Origin: Mycobacterium sp. | GTDB lineage: Bacteria > Actinomycetota > Actinomycetes > Mycobacteriales > Mycobacteriaceae | Direction: 5' to 3' | Assembly: GCA_031292665.1 (NCBI GenBank) | Contig: JARLGR010000204.1 | Span: 1-49,240, forward strand | DNA length: 49,240 bases | Translations under genes and position numbers: made by a program | The notes under the pieces: generated by a model | The model's database searches: none | What the model was told of the DNA's origin: nothing | Seen by the model: only the letters and a program-made list of their open reading frames with translations | Shown: positions 41,313 to 49,240 of the stretch, piece after piece | Numbering within the stretch: position 1 is the first letter of the stretch | Layout: each line of letters starts with the position of its first letter

Positions 41313-43061
41313 GTGATCACCCGGATGTCCGAGCTGTTCCTGCGTACTCTGCGGGATGACCCCGCCGACGCCGAAGTGCCCAGCCATAAGCTGCTGATTC
41401 GGGCCGGCTACATCCGCCCCGTCGCGCCCGGGCTGTACAGCTGGCTGCCCCTCGGGCTGCGGGTGCTGCGCCGGATCGAAAACATCATCCGCCAGGAGAT
41501 GTACGCGATCGGCGGGCAGGAAATCCTCTTCCCTGCGCTGCTGCCGCGCGGACCGTATGAGACGACGAATCGGTGGACCGAGTACGGCGACGGGGTGTTC
41601 CGACTCCAGGACCGCCGCGGTCACGACTACCTGCTGGGCCCCACGCACGAAGAGCTTTTCACCCTGACCGTAAAGGGGGAGTACAGCTCCTATAAAGATT
41701 TTCCGTTGCTGCTCTTCCAAATTCAGAACAAATACCGCGACGAAGCGCGGCCGCGGGCCGGAATCCTGCGCGCGCGTGAGTTCCTGATGAAGGACTCCTA
41801 CTCTTTCGACATCGACGACGCCGGCCTCAAGGCCGCCTACCACGCGCACCGGGAGGCCTACCAGCGAATCTTCGAGAGGCTCGAGGTGCGCTACGTCATC
41901 GTCTCCGCGGTGTCCGGAGCGATGGGCGGCAGCGCCTCCGAGGAATTCCTGGCCGAGAGCCCGGTCGGCGAGGACACTTTCGTGCGATGCCTGCAGTCGG
42001 GTTATGCGGCCAACGTCGAGGCGGTGGTGACCGCCCGCCCGGAGGCGAAGCCCTTCGACGGGCTGCCCGAGGCGGTGGTCCACGACACCGGCGACACCCC
42101 GACCATCGCCACCCTGGTGGACTGGGCGAACAGCGCCGGCCTGGGTCGCCGCGTCACGGCGGCCGACACGTTGAAAAACGTTCTGCTCAAGGTGCGGTTG
42201 CCCGGCGGGGACTGGGAGCTGCTGGCCGTCGGCGTGCCGGGTGACCGCGAGGTCGACGACAAGAGGCTGGGGGCGGCGCTGGAGCCGGCCGATTACGCGC
42301 TGCTCGACGACAACGACTTCGTCAGATACCCGTTTCTCGTGAAGGGCTATATCGGACCAAAAGCATTGCGGGACAACGGTGTTCGCTATCTCATCGACCC
42401 CCGGGTGGTGGACGGCACCAGCTGGATCACCGGGGCCGACGAGCCCGGCCGCCATGTCGTCGGGTTGGTCGCCGGCCGGGACTTCGCCGCCGACGGCACC
42501 ATCGAGGCCGCCGAGGTGCGTGACGGCGACCCGTCGCCCGACGGCGCCGGCCCGCTCGTCTCGGCCCGCGGAATCGAGATCGCCCACATCTTCCAGCTGG
42601 GCCGTAAATACACCGATGCCTTCGCCGCCGACGTGCTCGGCGAGGACGGCAAGCCGGTGCGCCTGACCATGGGCTCCTACGGACTCGGGGTGTCGCGAAT
42701 GGTGGCCGTAATCGCCGAGCAACATCACGACGAGCTGGGGCTGCGCTGGCCGGCGGCCGTCGCGCCGTTCGACGTTCACCTGGTGATCGCCAACAAAGAT
42801 CCGCAGGCGCGGGAGGGGGCCCTGACGTTGGCCGCCGACCTGGACCGGCTGGGCGTGGAGGTGATGCTCGACGACCGGCAGGCGTCACCCGGGGTGAAGT
42901 TCAAGGACGCCGAGCTGCTGGGCGTGCCGAAGATCGTCGTGGTGGGACGGGGCTGGGCCGACGGAGTGGTCGAGCTGCGCGACCGCTTCAGCGGGCAGAC
43001 CCGCGAATTGGCGGTCGGCACGTCGCTGGCCACCGACGTCGCGGCGGCCCTGAACGATTAG
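41313..43061 (+). CDS. proS: Prolyl-tRNA synthetase
   Basis: Charges tRNA-Pro; cytosolic class II synthetase of the bacterial type with an editing insertion. It has 582 residues, with GTG 41313. Motif 1 region [13 protein letters not shown], motif 2 [17 protein letters not shown] and motif 3 [17 protein letters not shown] are clear. The INS editing domain spans about 230-390 ([39 protein letters not shown]), and a C-terminal anticodon-binding domain ends with [12 protein letters not shown]. The length agrees with the M. tuberculosis enzyme as I recall it. Confidence 0.98.
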   Translation: MITRMSELFLRTLRDDPADAEVPSHKLLIRAGYIRPVAPGLYSWLPLGLRVLRRIENIIRQEMYAIGGQEILFPALLPRGPYETTNRWTEYGDGVFRLQDRRGHDYLLGPTHEELFTLTVKGEYSSYKDFPLLLFQIQNKYRDEARPRAGILRAREFLMKDSYSFDIDDAGLKAAYHAHREAYQRIFERLEVRYVIVSAVSGAMGGSASEEFLAESPVGEDTFVRCLQSGYAANVEAVVTARPEAKPFDGLPEAVVHDTGDTPTIATLVDWANSAGLGRRVTAADTLKNVLLKVRLPGGDWELLAVGVPGDREVDDKRLGAALEPADYALLDDNDFVRYPFLVKGYIGPKALRDNGVRYLIDPRVVDGTSWITGADEPGRHVVGLVAGRDFAADGTIEAAEVRDGDPSPDGAGPLVSARGIEIAHIFQLGRKYTDAFAADVLGEDGKPVRLTMGSYGLGVSRMVAVIAEQHHDELGLRWPAAVAPFDVHLVIANKDPQAREGALTLAADLDRLGVEVMLDDRQASPGVKFKDAELLGVPKIVVVGRGWADGVVELRDRFSGQTRELAVGTSLATDVAAALND

Positions 43062-43068
43062 CGGGCGG

Positions 43069-43787
43069 CTAGCCCAACACGGGGAACCGCCGCTGGCGCG
43101 CCGACCGGTCCAGCCCGCTCTGCATCACGCCGCGCACGTGAGCGTCGACCTCGTCGACGTCCGGGGTCGTCACCGAAGTGGTCGGCGACATGGATCGGCT
43201 CGAGCAGCTCGGTCACAATCTTGGACGGCAGCGGAAAGTTGGCCGGGATCGTCGAGGTCAGCCCGAAGGGGAAGCCGACGGTCAGCGGCAGGATGTCCAT
43301 GCGTATCCGGTGGAGCCGCAATTGCCTTGCCAGCCAGGCGCCGCGGGTGAGAAACAGCTGGGTTTCCTGGGCTCCGATCGACACCGCGGGCACGATCGGA
43401 ACACCGCATTCGACGGCAGTGCGCACGTAACCTTTGCGGCCGTTGAAGTCGATGACGTTCTGGGCGAAGGTGGACCGGTACGACTCATGGTCGCCGCCCG
43501 GGAACACCAGCACCACCGCGCCGGAGAGCAGCGCCCTGGTAGAGCGGACGGTCATAGCCGAACTTCTCGTAGAAGGCCGGCGCGAGCACGGCGACGTCCG
43601 GAGTCATCGCGCCGCCGGAATGGTTGCACACCACCAGCGCGCCGCCGGCCGGCGGCAGGAGTTCAAGACCCCGCACCTTTGCCCGGAACCAGAACTTGGC
43701 GAGGGACCCGACAATTCTCCCCGCCATCTCGGTGAAGCCCGGATCCCACTTGGCCAGCTCTGAGTCGTCGAAGTCGTCGAAGCTCAT
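43069..43787 (-). pseudogene. Decayed lysophospholipid acyltransferase (PlsC-type)
   Basis: The start ATG 43787 (GAGGTG upstream) opens MSFDDFDDSELAKWDPGF, followed by an acyltransferase core with VVCNHSGGAMTPD. After FGYDRPLY, near 43540, the frame changes and roughly 30 residues expected between this point and the glycerophosphate-binding region are missing. The other frame then resumes with LLSGAVVLVFPGGDHES and runs on. A second shift near 43170, consistent with one extra C in GACCCCGGAC, prevents the natural ending; in the third frame it reads DVDEVDAHV and stops at 43069-43071. Two separate lesions suggest a true pseudogene, though assembly error cannot be ruled out. Confidence 0.8.
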
Positions 43788-43971
43788 GGGTTTCACCTCA
43801 CTTTGTCCAAAATCGATGTGGTGGAAGTCCGGTGCACATTGACGTCTGGGCAGAAAATACTCCGGACTGACGGCGCCCACCCCTGGTTCGCCCGCGCCAC
43901 CGGGCTCGTTTTCCGGTGGACCTCAGCCGGTGTCCGTGGATCGGTGATTTTTGCCGGCGCCGGCCGCGCGC

Positions 43972-43977
43972 TAACCT
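43972..43977 (+). promoter_or_regulatory. -10 element TAACCT for a leaderless ABHD18-like gene
   Basis: TAACCT ends 7 nt before the ATG at 43984, the leaderless geometry. It lies in the 196-nt divergent gap 43788-43983, in which no other feature is evident apart from the GAGGTG ribosome site of the acyltransferase on the other strand. Confidence 0.55.
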
Positions 43978-43983
43978 CGCACG

Positions 43984-45177
43984 ATGGCCGCACCCAACAA
44001 CAGCAGGGGTCGCGAGCGGCGACTGGCCGGCCCGGCCGACGTGGCTACGCCCTTCGTGCGGGCCCGCGAGTTCCTGGCCGGGCCTCAAGGCCACCATGAC
44101 CACCCGAACGAGCTGCCGATCGCGCGGCCAACCATCGCGGTCGCCCGGCAGGTGTTCCATGACGAGCTCGTGCTGCTCGGCATGCGGATGTTCCTGCCCG
44201 CTGGTGAGGCGCACGCCGCCGAGCGGGTCGACCGCGAAGTCACCGCAGCGCTCGAGCTCTACGGGCAGCAGGGATGGCTGGATAACCCGGAGGGCTTCTT
44301 CGCCAGCCCGCCGGTGCTGACCGACGTCGCGGTTGCGCCGGTGAAGATCCGCGGCCGGGCCCTGCGGCGCGTCGCCTTCGACAGCGGCTACCAACCGCAC
44401 CCGGGCGAACCCGGCCGCGAGCGCTGGCTGAGCTACACCGCCAACCGCCGTGAGCATGCGTTGCTGCTGCGCCACCGCGAACCACGCCCCTGGCTTGTGT
44501 GCGTGCACGGCTCCCTGATGGGGCGCGGCGCGGTGGATCTCAGGCTGTTCCGCGCCTGGCAGCTGCATGAGGAGCTGGGCTTGAACGTCGTGCTGCCGGT
44601 GCTGCCGCTGCACGGCCCACGGAAGAACAAGGGCGCGGCATTCCCCGGCCAGGACCTGCTCGACGACGTGCATGCGGCGGCCCAGGCGGTCTGGGACATC
44701 CGCCGGCTGATCTCGTGGATCCGCACACAGGAACCCGACTCCCGGATCGGCCTGAACAGCATGTCACTGGGGGGCTACATCACCTCGCTGGTGTCCAGCG
44801 TCGAAGACGGCCTCACCTGTGCGGTGCTGGGCGTGCCGGTGGCCAACCTGATCGAGGTGCTCGGCGGCCACGGCGGTCTGCGCGACGAGGATCCGCGTAA
44901 GCAGACGCTGGAGCACGCCCGCCCGATCGGGCGGATGGTCTCGCCGCTGTCGCTGGCCCCGCGGGTGCCGATGGCCGGCCGTTTCATCTACGGCGGGCTG
45001 GCCGACCGGCTGGTGAACCCGCGTGAGCAGGTGATGCGGCTGTGGGAGCATTGGGGCCGGCCCGAGATCGTCTGGTACCAGGGCGCGCATACCGGGTTCT
45101 TCCGGTCGCGCCCGGTCCAGAATTTCATCGACGCCGCGCTGCGCCAGTCCGGTCTCGTCGCTCCTGCGGCGCTGTGA
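43984..45177 (+). CDS. Alpha/beta hydrolase of the ABHD18 type
   Basis: Protein of 397 residues. Around residue 180 LVCVHGSLMGRGAVDLRLF provides the oxyanion region; VLPLHGPRKNKGAAFPGQDLLDDV is characteristic of the ABHD18/DUF2048-like group; the nucleophile lies in GLNSMSLGGYITSL; a likely catalytic His appears in WYQGAHTGFF near the C-terminus. No signal peptide or transmembrane segment is seen. It is divergent from the decayed acyltransferase; a joint role in lipid remodelling is possible but speculative. Biochemical substrate in bacteria unknown. Confidence 0.85.
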   Translation: MAAPNNSRGRERRLAGPADVATPFVRAREFLAGPQGHHDHPNELPIARPTIAVARQVFHDELVLLGMRMFLPAGEAHAAERVDREVTAALELYGQQGWLDNPEGFFASPPVLTDVAVAPVKIRGRALRRVAFDSGYQPHPGEPGRERWLSYTANRREHALLLRHREPRPWLVCVHGSLMGRGAVDLRLFRAWQLHEELGLNVVLPVLPLHGPRKNKGAAFPGQDLLDDVHAAAQAVWDIRRLISWIRTQEPDSRIGLNSMSLGGYITSLVSSVEDGLTCAVLGVPVANLIEVLGGHGGLRDEDPRKQTLEHARPIGRMVSPLSLAPRVPMAGRFIYGGLADRLVNPREQVMRLWEHWGRPEIVWYQGAHTGFFRSRPVQNFIDAALRQSGLVAPAAL

Positions 45178-45275
45178 AACTGTCGACGCCGCGAGCAGCT
45201 GGGACGACACGACGGCGCACGCACAATCCGGAAACATCCCGGTCCGGAAACCTCAGGCCAGCTGCTGGCGGGCGG

Positions 45276-45722
45276 CTATTCGTTGCCGCCGGGGAAGCTG
45301 GTCGTGATGGGCCAGCCGCCCAGGATTCGGTTCCATCTGGCGGCCAGCACCGCGCTCTGGGTCACGGCTGTCCCCGCGAAGGCACGGTCGTCCGCCGTCT
45401 CCGCGTGCTCGGTGACCGCGCGCCAGGCCGTCGAGCCGTCGTTCTCCATCCGCGCGGCCAGGCGCGCGGCGTCCGCGGCGCTGCCGACCAGCATGGGCAG
45501 CTGGTAGCCGGCCGCCGCGACCGGGGCGGTGACCTTTCGGGCGGTCAGCATCGCGATGACGTCGTCGCGGCGCTGGCGATGCTGTTCGAGGGCCTCCACG
45601 ACCAGGTCGTTGACGCTGGGGGGCGACAGCGCGGAGACGATGCCGTAGCCGTAGATGGTCGAGTGCTCGACGGCCAGCGCGTCGCACAGCGCGGCGTTGT
45701 CGGCGTCCTTACCGGAGGTCAT
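45276..45722 (-). CDS. Ferritin-like DUF4439 protein (Rv2844-like)
   Basis: All-helical protein of 148 residues from ATG 45722, overlapping the stop of the preceding gene (ATGA). Helices with EHSTIYGYGIVSAL, VVEALEQHRQRRDDVIAML, and AVTQSAVLAARWNRIL suggest a ferritin-like four-helix bundle; the motif EHSTIYGYG with Glu-His could be half of a metal site, but a full di-iron set is not evident. The gene is convergent with the ABHD18-like gene across a 98-nt gap in which I see no clear terminator. Function unknown. Confidence 0.82.
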   Translation of the reverse strand: MTSGKDADNAALCDALAVEHSTIYGYGIVSALSPPSVNDLVVEALEQHRQRRDDVIAMLTARKVTAPVAAAGYQLPMLVGSAADAARLAARMENDGSTAWRAVTEHAETADDRAFAGTAVTQSAVLAARWNRILGGWPITTSFPGGNE

Positions 45723-46261
45723 ATCGACGGGCCCCCGGGCACCAGCGCAACCGTGTAGGACGCCGTGCACGAAGCCGCGATGGAGGCGAGCAGCCCGGCC
45801 CGGTACCCCGACGAGTTGGCCACCAGGCGACTGGCGTTCTCGGCCGAGGCGCGCAGCGCGTCGATCACGTCGGACACCGGGGGCGGCGGCGGTGGCGGCC
45901 CGGCCGGTGCCGCGGAGCCGGAGGTGCCGGTGGTCTCGCTCGACGAGGAGGAGGTGATCTTGCCGGCGGTCCGGGAAATCTCCGTGGACAGCGCACGGGC
46001 ATGCGCGGCCCGTTGACTGGCGACCACCGTGAGCGCGGCGGCGACCTGCGGTGGGTTGCCGACGGCCGAGGCGGCGGCGGCCGCCAGCGCACTGTCGTGC
46101 CTGGCCTGGTCTAGGGGCCCCAGCAGTTCTTCGACGGGTGGGGGCCTGGGTGGGGGCTCGCCACAGGCGGATCCGACCACCCCCAGCGCGGCCAGCGCCA
46201 TGCCACCGGCGAGCACACCCCGTCTGCTGGAGACGGGTACTGCGCTGGGCACAAGCAACAT
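45719..46261 (-). CDS. Tat-exported lipoprotein-like ferritin-type protein (Rv2843-like)
   Basis: Protein of 180 residues from ATG 46261. The N-terminus SSRRGVLAGGMALAALGVVG is a twin-arginine signal followed by a lipobox-like GSAC, so it is probably exported folded and lipidated. The remainder has helices rich in Ala (HDSALAAAAASAVGN, VASQRAAHARALSTEI) interrupted by a Ser/Thr/Pro-rich low-complexity stretch (SSSSSETTGTSG, PPPPPPP). It is coupled with the DUF4439 gene downstream; the two may form an envelope-cytosol pair or a heteromer. Function unknown. Confidence 0.8.
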   Translation of the reverse strand: MLLVPSAVPVSSRRGVLAGGMALAALGVVGSACGEPPPRPPPVEELLGPLDQARHDSALAAAAASAVGNPPQVAAALTVVASQRAAHARALSTEISRTAGKITSSSSSETTGTSGSAAPAGPPPPPPPVSDVIDALRASAENASRLVANSSGYRAGLLASIAASCTASYTVALVPGGPSI

Positions 46262-46451
46262 CCTGCCATTGGTACGGCACGATGCCAGGACGCGATCCCG
46301 CCGTGGTGCGCGATTCCTGGCGTATCGTTGATAGCTAGCTCTCGTGGAACGGCTACCGCCAAGCGTTCCGCGGGACACCGGAGCCGCGCGCCGGCCAGGC
46401 GGGCGGCGACATCCCCCAGATGACCGGACAACTCAAGATGAGGAGCTCGCC

Positions 46452-46991
46452 GTGACCACCGGGCTACCTTCGCAGACGCAGATGATCGAGCTACTCGGTG
46501 GAGAGTTCGCGCGCGCCGGATACGAGATCGAAGACGTGGTCATCGACACCCGGACGCGCCCGCCGCGGATCACCGTGATCGCCGACGGTGACAACGCCCT
46601 CGACCTGGACACCATCGCCACTCTCTCGCGTTCGGTGTCGACTTTGCTGGACGGCCTGGACAACATCCGCGACGGCTACGTGCTCGAGGTCAGTTCGCCG
46701 GGGGTGGACCGCCCGCTGACCAGCGCCAAGCACTTCCGCCGGGCCCGCGGCCGCAAGGTCGACATTGCGCTGTCGGACGGCTCCCAGGCCACCGGCCGCG
46801 TCGGCGAGACCCGCGATGACGCCGTCGCGCTCGTGGTCCGTGCCGGCCGGGGCTGGACCGTGCGCGAGATTCCCCTCACCGAAATCGTCAAAGCCGTCGT
46901 CCAGGTGGAGTTCTCGCCACCGGCGCCGGCGGAGCTGGAACTGGCTCAGGTGACAGGTCGGGCTGCTGCTGGGACGGAGGCCGGAGCATGA
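46452..46991 (+). CDS. rimP: Ribosome maturation factor RimP
   Basis: Needed for 30S subunit maturation. It has 179 residues from GTG 46452 with GAGGAG about 6 nt upstream; the longer open frame from 46344 gives an atypical N-terminus. [20 protein letters not shown] and [20 protein letters not shown] are diagnostic of the two-domain RimP fold. ATGA overlap with nusA, as in other bacteria. Confidence 0.96.
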   Translation: MTTGLPSQTQMIELLGGEFARAGYEIEDVVIDTRTRPPRITVIADGDNALDLDTIATLSRSVSTLLDGLDNIRDGYVLEVSSPGVDRPLTSAKHFRRARGRKVDIALSDGSQATGRVGETRDDAVALVVRAGRGWTVREIPLTEIVKAVVQVEFSPPAPAELELAQVTGRAAAGTEAGA

Positions 46992-48028
46992 ACATCGACA
47001 TGGCGGCGCTGCACGCGATCGAGGTGGACCGGGGCATCTCGGTCAGCGAGTTACTCGAGACCATCAAGTCCGCGCTGCTTACCGCCTATCGCCACACCGA
47101 AGGCCACCAGACCGACGTGCGCATCGAGATCGACCGCAAGACCGGCGTCGTTCAGGTGATCGCGCGCGAGGCCGACGAAGACGGCAACGTCATCAGCGAG
47201 TGGGATGACACTCCCGAGGGTTTTGGCCGCATCGCCGCCACCACCGCGCGTCAGGTGATGCTGCAGCGATTCCGCGACGCGGAGAACGAGCGGACCTACG
47301 GCGAGTTCTCCACCCGCGAGGGCGAGATCGTCGGGGGCGTGATTCAGCGCGACAGCCGCGCCAACGCGCGCGGTCTGGTCGTCGTGCGGATGGGCAGCGA
47401 AACCAAGGCCTCCGAGGGCGTCATTCCGGCGGCCGAACAGGTGCCCGGCGAGAGCTACGAGCACGGCAACCGGGTGCGCTGCTACGTGATCGGCGTGACC
47501 CGCGGTTCCCGTGAGCCGCTGATCACACTGTCCCGCACCCACCCCAACCTGGTGCGGAAATTGTTCGCGCTGGAAGTCCCCGAGATCGCCGACGGGTCGG
47601 TCGAGATCGTGGCGGTGGCCCGCGAGGCCGGGCACCGCTCCAAGATCGCGGTGAAGTCGATCGTTCCCGGTCTGAACGCGAAAGGTGCCTGCATCGGCCC
47701 GATGGGGCAGCGGGTGCGCAACGTCATGAGCGAGCTGTCGGGGGAAAAGATCGACATCATCGACTACGACGAAGACCCGGCCCGGTTTGTCGCCAACGCG
47801 CTGTCGCCGGCGAAGGCGGTGTCCGTGTCGATCATCGACCAGGCCGGCCGGGCGGCCCGCGTGGTGGTGCCGGACTTTCAGTTGTCGTTGGCCATCGGCA
47901 AGGAGGGTCAGAACGCGCGGCTGGCAGCCCGGCTCACAGGGTGGCGCATCGACATCCGCGGGGACTCACCGCACTCCGAGGGCCAGCCGGAACACGGCGC
48001 CAGCCGCGGGATGGCCCACGAGCTTTAG
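46988..48028 (+). CDS. nusA: Transcription termination/antitermination protein NusA
   Basis: RNA polymerase-associated factor of 346 residues. The N-terminal domain (~1-110) is followed by an S1 domain ([21 protein letters not shown]), then KH1 ([23 protein letters not shown]) and KH2 ([21 protein letters not shown]). The C-terminal acidic repeats of E. coli NusA are absent, as usual for mycobacteria. Confidence 0.97.
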   Translation: MNIDMAALHAIEVDRGISVSELLETIKSALLTAYRHTEGHQTDVRIEIDRKTGVVQVIAREADEDGNVISEWDDTPEGFGRIAATTARQVMLQRFRDAENERTYGEFSTREGEIVGGVIQRDSRANARGLVVVRMGSETKASEGVIPAAEQVPGESYEHGNRVRCYVIGVTRGSREPLITLSRTHPNLVRKLFALEVPEIADGSVEIVAVAREAGHRSKIAVKSIVPGLNAKGACIGPMGQRVRNVMSELSGEKIDIIDYDEDPARFVANALSPAKAVSVSIIDQAGRAARVVVPDFQLSLAIGKEGQNARLAARLTGWRIDIRGDSPHSEGQPEHGASRGMAHEL

Positions 48029-48059
48029 CCCGGCGACGATGCAGACGGCGCCGGGGGGT

Positions 48060-48075
48060 CCCCCGCTTGCGGGGG
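48060..48075. repeat. Short palindrome CCCCCGCTTGCGGGGG downstream of nusA
   Basis: Perfect 16-bp palindrome (6-bp stem with a 4-nt loop when folded) in the 133-nt nusA-ylxR gap. A 12-bp core, CCCGCTTGCGGG, recurs at 3665-3676 between mapB and cobQ. It could be a weak terminator or a dispersed repeat. Confidence 0.6.
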
Positions 48076-48150
48076 CGAGGGGCGCCATCGGGCTCCGGCG
48101 GCCGTTCGCGGCGCATCCTTGGGTGGTTCGGAGCATCGATTGGGTGACGC

Positions 48151-48156
48151 TAGACT
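48151..48156 (+). promoter_or_regulatory. -10 element TAGACT upstream of the ylxR gene
   Basis: TAGACT is followed by five bases and then the GTG at 48162, within one base of the leaderless geometry seen at mapB, cysG and the mtr operon. It gives ylxR-infB an internal promoter within the rimP-nusA-infB operon. Confidence 0.5.
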
Positions 48157-48161
48157 GAGCC

Positions 48162-48533
48162 GTGATCCAGCGCGAGCCTTCGGCCTCGGCGCACAGACAC
48201 CCGGGTGGACCCGTGCGGACGTGCGTGGGGTGCCGAAAGCGAGAGTTGGCCGTCGAACTGCTTCGAGTGGTGGCTGTGTCAACGGGAAACGGTGAACACG
48301 CCGTGATCGTTGACACGGGCGGTAACCTGCCGGGGCGAGGTGCTTGGCTGCATCCCGCACCGGGGTGCGTGCAACAGGCGATTCGGCGGCGAGCTTTCGC
48401 ACGAGCGCTGCGCATCACCGGTTCACCGGACACATCCGCGGTGGTCGAGCACGTCGAGTTTCCAGGCGGGCCCGATCGTCCCGGCAACAGAACAGGTAGC
48501 AGAGAACATGAGCACACCGTGAAGTCCCGATGA
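48162..48533 (+). CDS. ylxR: YlxR-family RNA-binding protein (Rv2840c-like)
   Basis: Small protein of 123 residues that lies between nusA and infB in most bacteria; YlxR has been described as a nucleoid-associated or RNA-binding regulator. The core has RTCVGCRKRELAVELLRVV and GRGAWLHPAPGCVQQAIRRRAF, the family hallmarks, preceded by about 17 extra residues. The C-terminus is a poorly conserved polar tail. GTG start at 48162 matches the leaderless promoter. Confidence 0.93.
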   Translation: MIQREPSASAHRHPGGPVRTCVGCRKRELAVELLRVVAVSTGNGEHAVIVDTGGNLPGRGAWLHPAPGCVQQAIRRRAFARALRITGSPDTSAVVEHVEFPGGPDRPGNRTGSREHEHTVKSR

Positions 48534-48596
48534 CAATGCGTCATAGCTAAACCCGAGGCGCGGCCCACGACTGTCGCCTCATAGACAGGAGATGTA

Positions 48597-49240
48597 GTGG
48601 CAGGTAAGGCCCGCGTACACGAGTTGGCAAAGGAACTCGGTGTCACCAGCAAGGAAGTTCTCGCCCGGCTGAATGAACAGGGCGAATTCGTCAAATCCGC
48701 ATCGTCGACCGTAGAGGCGCCGGTCGCGCGCCGGCTGCGCGAGTCCTTCGGTGGCGGCAAGCCCGCCGCTGACGCCTCCGGGGCCCCCGCGAAGGCCGCC
48801 GGAAAGGCCTCGGCGAAAGCCCCGCCCAAGGCTGTCGCCCTGGGCGCGGACCAGTCACTCGACACGGCCCTCGACCAGGCGATCGGAAAGGCCACCGGCA
48901 ACGGTGAGGCCACCGCCAAGACCGCCGACGCCGGCGAAGTGACTGCGACCTCGGTGGCTCCCGCCCCGCCCGCGCGGCCGGGGCCGGTACCCGGGCGGCC
49001 GTCGTCGCCGCCCCCGGGAGCACCCGCCCCCGGACAACCGGTGCCCCCGCCCGGCATGACGCCGGGCCCGCGTCCCGGTCCGATGCCCAAGCCAGGCGTC
49101 CGTACCCCGCGCGTCGGCAACAACCCGTTCTCGTCGGCGCAACCCGTCGACCGGCCGATCCCGCGTCCGCCGGCGCCCCGCCCCGGTGTGCCCAGGCCCG
49201 GAGCGCCGCGCCCGGGCGCCTCGCCCGGCAACATGCCGCC
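48597..49240 (+). CDS. infB: Translation initiation factor IF-2, N-terminal part (cut by window end)
   Basis: GTP-dependent factor placing initiator tRNA on the 30S subunit. Only the first ~214 residues are in the window. GTG 48597 with AGGAG upstream begins [20 protein letters not shown], the conserved IF2 N-terminal domain, followed by an Ala/Lys-rich stretch and a long Pro/Gly/Arg-rich linker ([20 protein letters not shown]) typical of actinobacterial IF2. The GTPase domain lies beyond 49240. Confidence 0.97.
   Translation, partial: MAGKARVHELAKELGVTSKEVLARLNEQGEFVKSASSTVEAPVARRLRESFGGGKPAADASGAPAKAAGKASAKAPPKAVALGADQSLDTALDQAIGKATGNGEATAKTADAGEVTATSVAPAPPARPGPVPGRPSSPPPGAPAPGQPVPPPGMTPGPRPGPMPKPGVRTPRVGNNPFSSAQPVDRPIPRPPAPRPGVPRPGAPRPGASPGNMP

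Noticed and set aside
1..49240. CRISPR arrays, tRNA/rRNA genes, insertion sequences, prophage genes
   Set aside because: None seen: no regularly spaced repeats, no cloverleaf or rRNA-like sequence noticed, no transposase or integrase motifs.

Overview
The window is about 68-70% GC and carries a gene order typical of Mycobacterium: penicillin-binding lipoprotein, mapB, glnA4, aldC, mtr, mqo, cobO-cobB-cysG, efpA, proS, rimP-nusA-ylxR-infB. The encoded proteins closely resemble the M. tuberculosis set that runs, in the opposite orientation, from Rv2864c to Rv2839c. The best reading is a slow-growing non-tuberculous mycobacterium, possibly of the M. avium-complex type; the species cannot be fixed from the sequence alone. 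No tRNA, rRNA, CRISPR array or insertion sequence was recognised. No gene-free stretch exceeds 300 bases; the longest are 26525-26774 (hydrogenase promoter region) and 1-201.

Region 1 (1-10807, plus strand) holds a penicillin-binding lipoprotein, a DUF1707 protein, methionine aminopeptidase mapB, cobyric acid synthase cobQ (frameshifted near its 3' end in a poly-C tract), and a hydrolase-like protein that lacks the nucleophile serine. These are followed by a four-gene operon (glutamine synthetase-like, gamma-glutamyl hydrolase-like, aldehyde dehydrogenase, SDR) that looks like gamma-glutamylated amine catabolism. A small secreted cysteine-rich protein closes the region.

Region 2 (10930-29763, almost all minus strand) is an accessory [NiFe]-hydrogenase island. 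Read in transcription order it runs: nickel permease nicT, hypA, hypB, then a separate promoter, hhyS, hhyL, hhyE (NifU plus a Rieske-like domain), three uncharacterised proteins, a 39-residue membrane peptide, a maturation protease, hypC, hypF, a SIS-HypC fusion, a second SIS protein, hypE, a second hypC, hypD, a conserved protein of unknown function and an alkaline-phosphatase-fold protein. Many neighbours overlap by ATGA or GTGA, implying translational coupling. Motifs place the enzyme in group 1h (actinobacterial, high-affinity) hydrogenases. A divergent Fur/Nur-family regulator is separated from nicT by a Nur-like operator that overlaps the inferred nicT -35 element. The island therefore combines nickel uptake, its regulation, metal-centre assembly and an H2-oxidising enzyme. 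In M. tuberculosis this interval holds essentially only nicT.

Region 3 (29766-49240) returns to the conserved backbone: mycothione reductase and a lipase-like hydrolase, mqo, GNAT, a Mg-chelatase-like protein, cobO, cobB, cysG, efpA and proS. A decayed acyltransferase, an ABHD18-like hydrolase and two ferritin-like/lipoprotein genes follow, and then the rimP-nusA-ylxR-infB translation operon, with infB cut by the window end.

Non-coding structure worth attention includes a 75-bp palindromic element that has split cobO from cobB and is flanked by a 14-bp direct repeat, a large hairpin at the cobB stop codon, a duplicated 20-bp block carrying a -10 element before proS, a 16-bp tandem repeat at the hypA stop codon, and several TANNNT motifs placed exactly for leaderless transcription.
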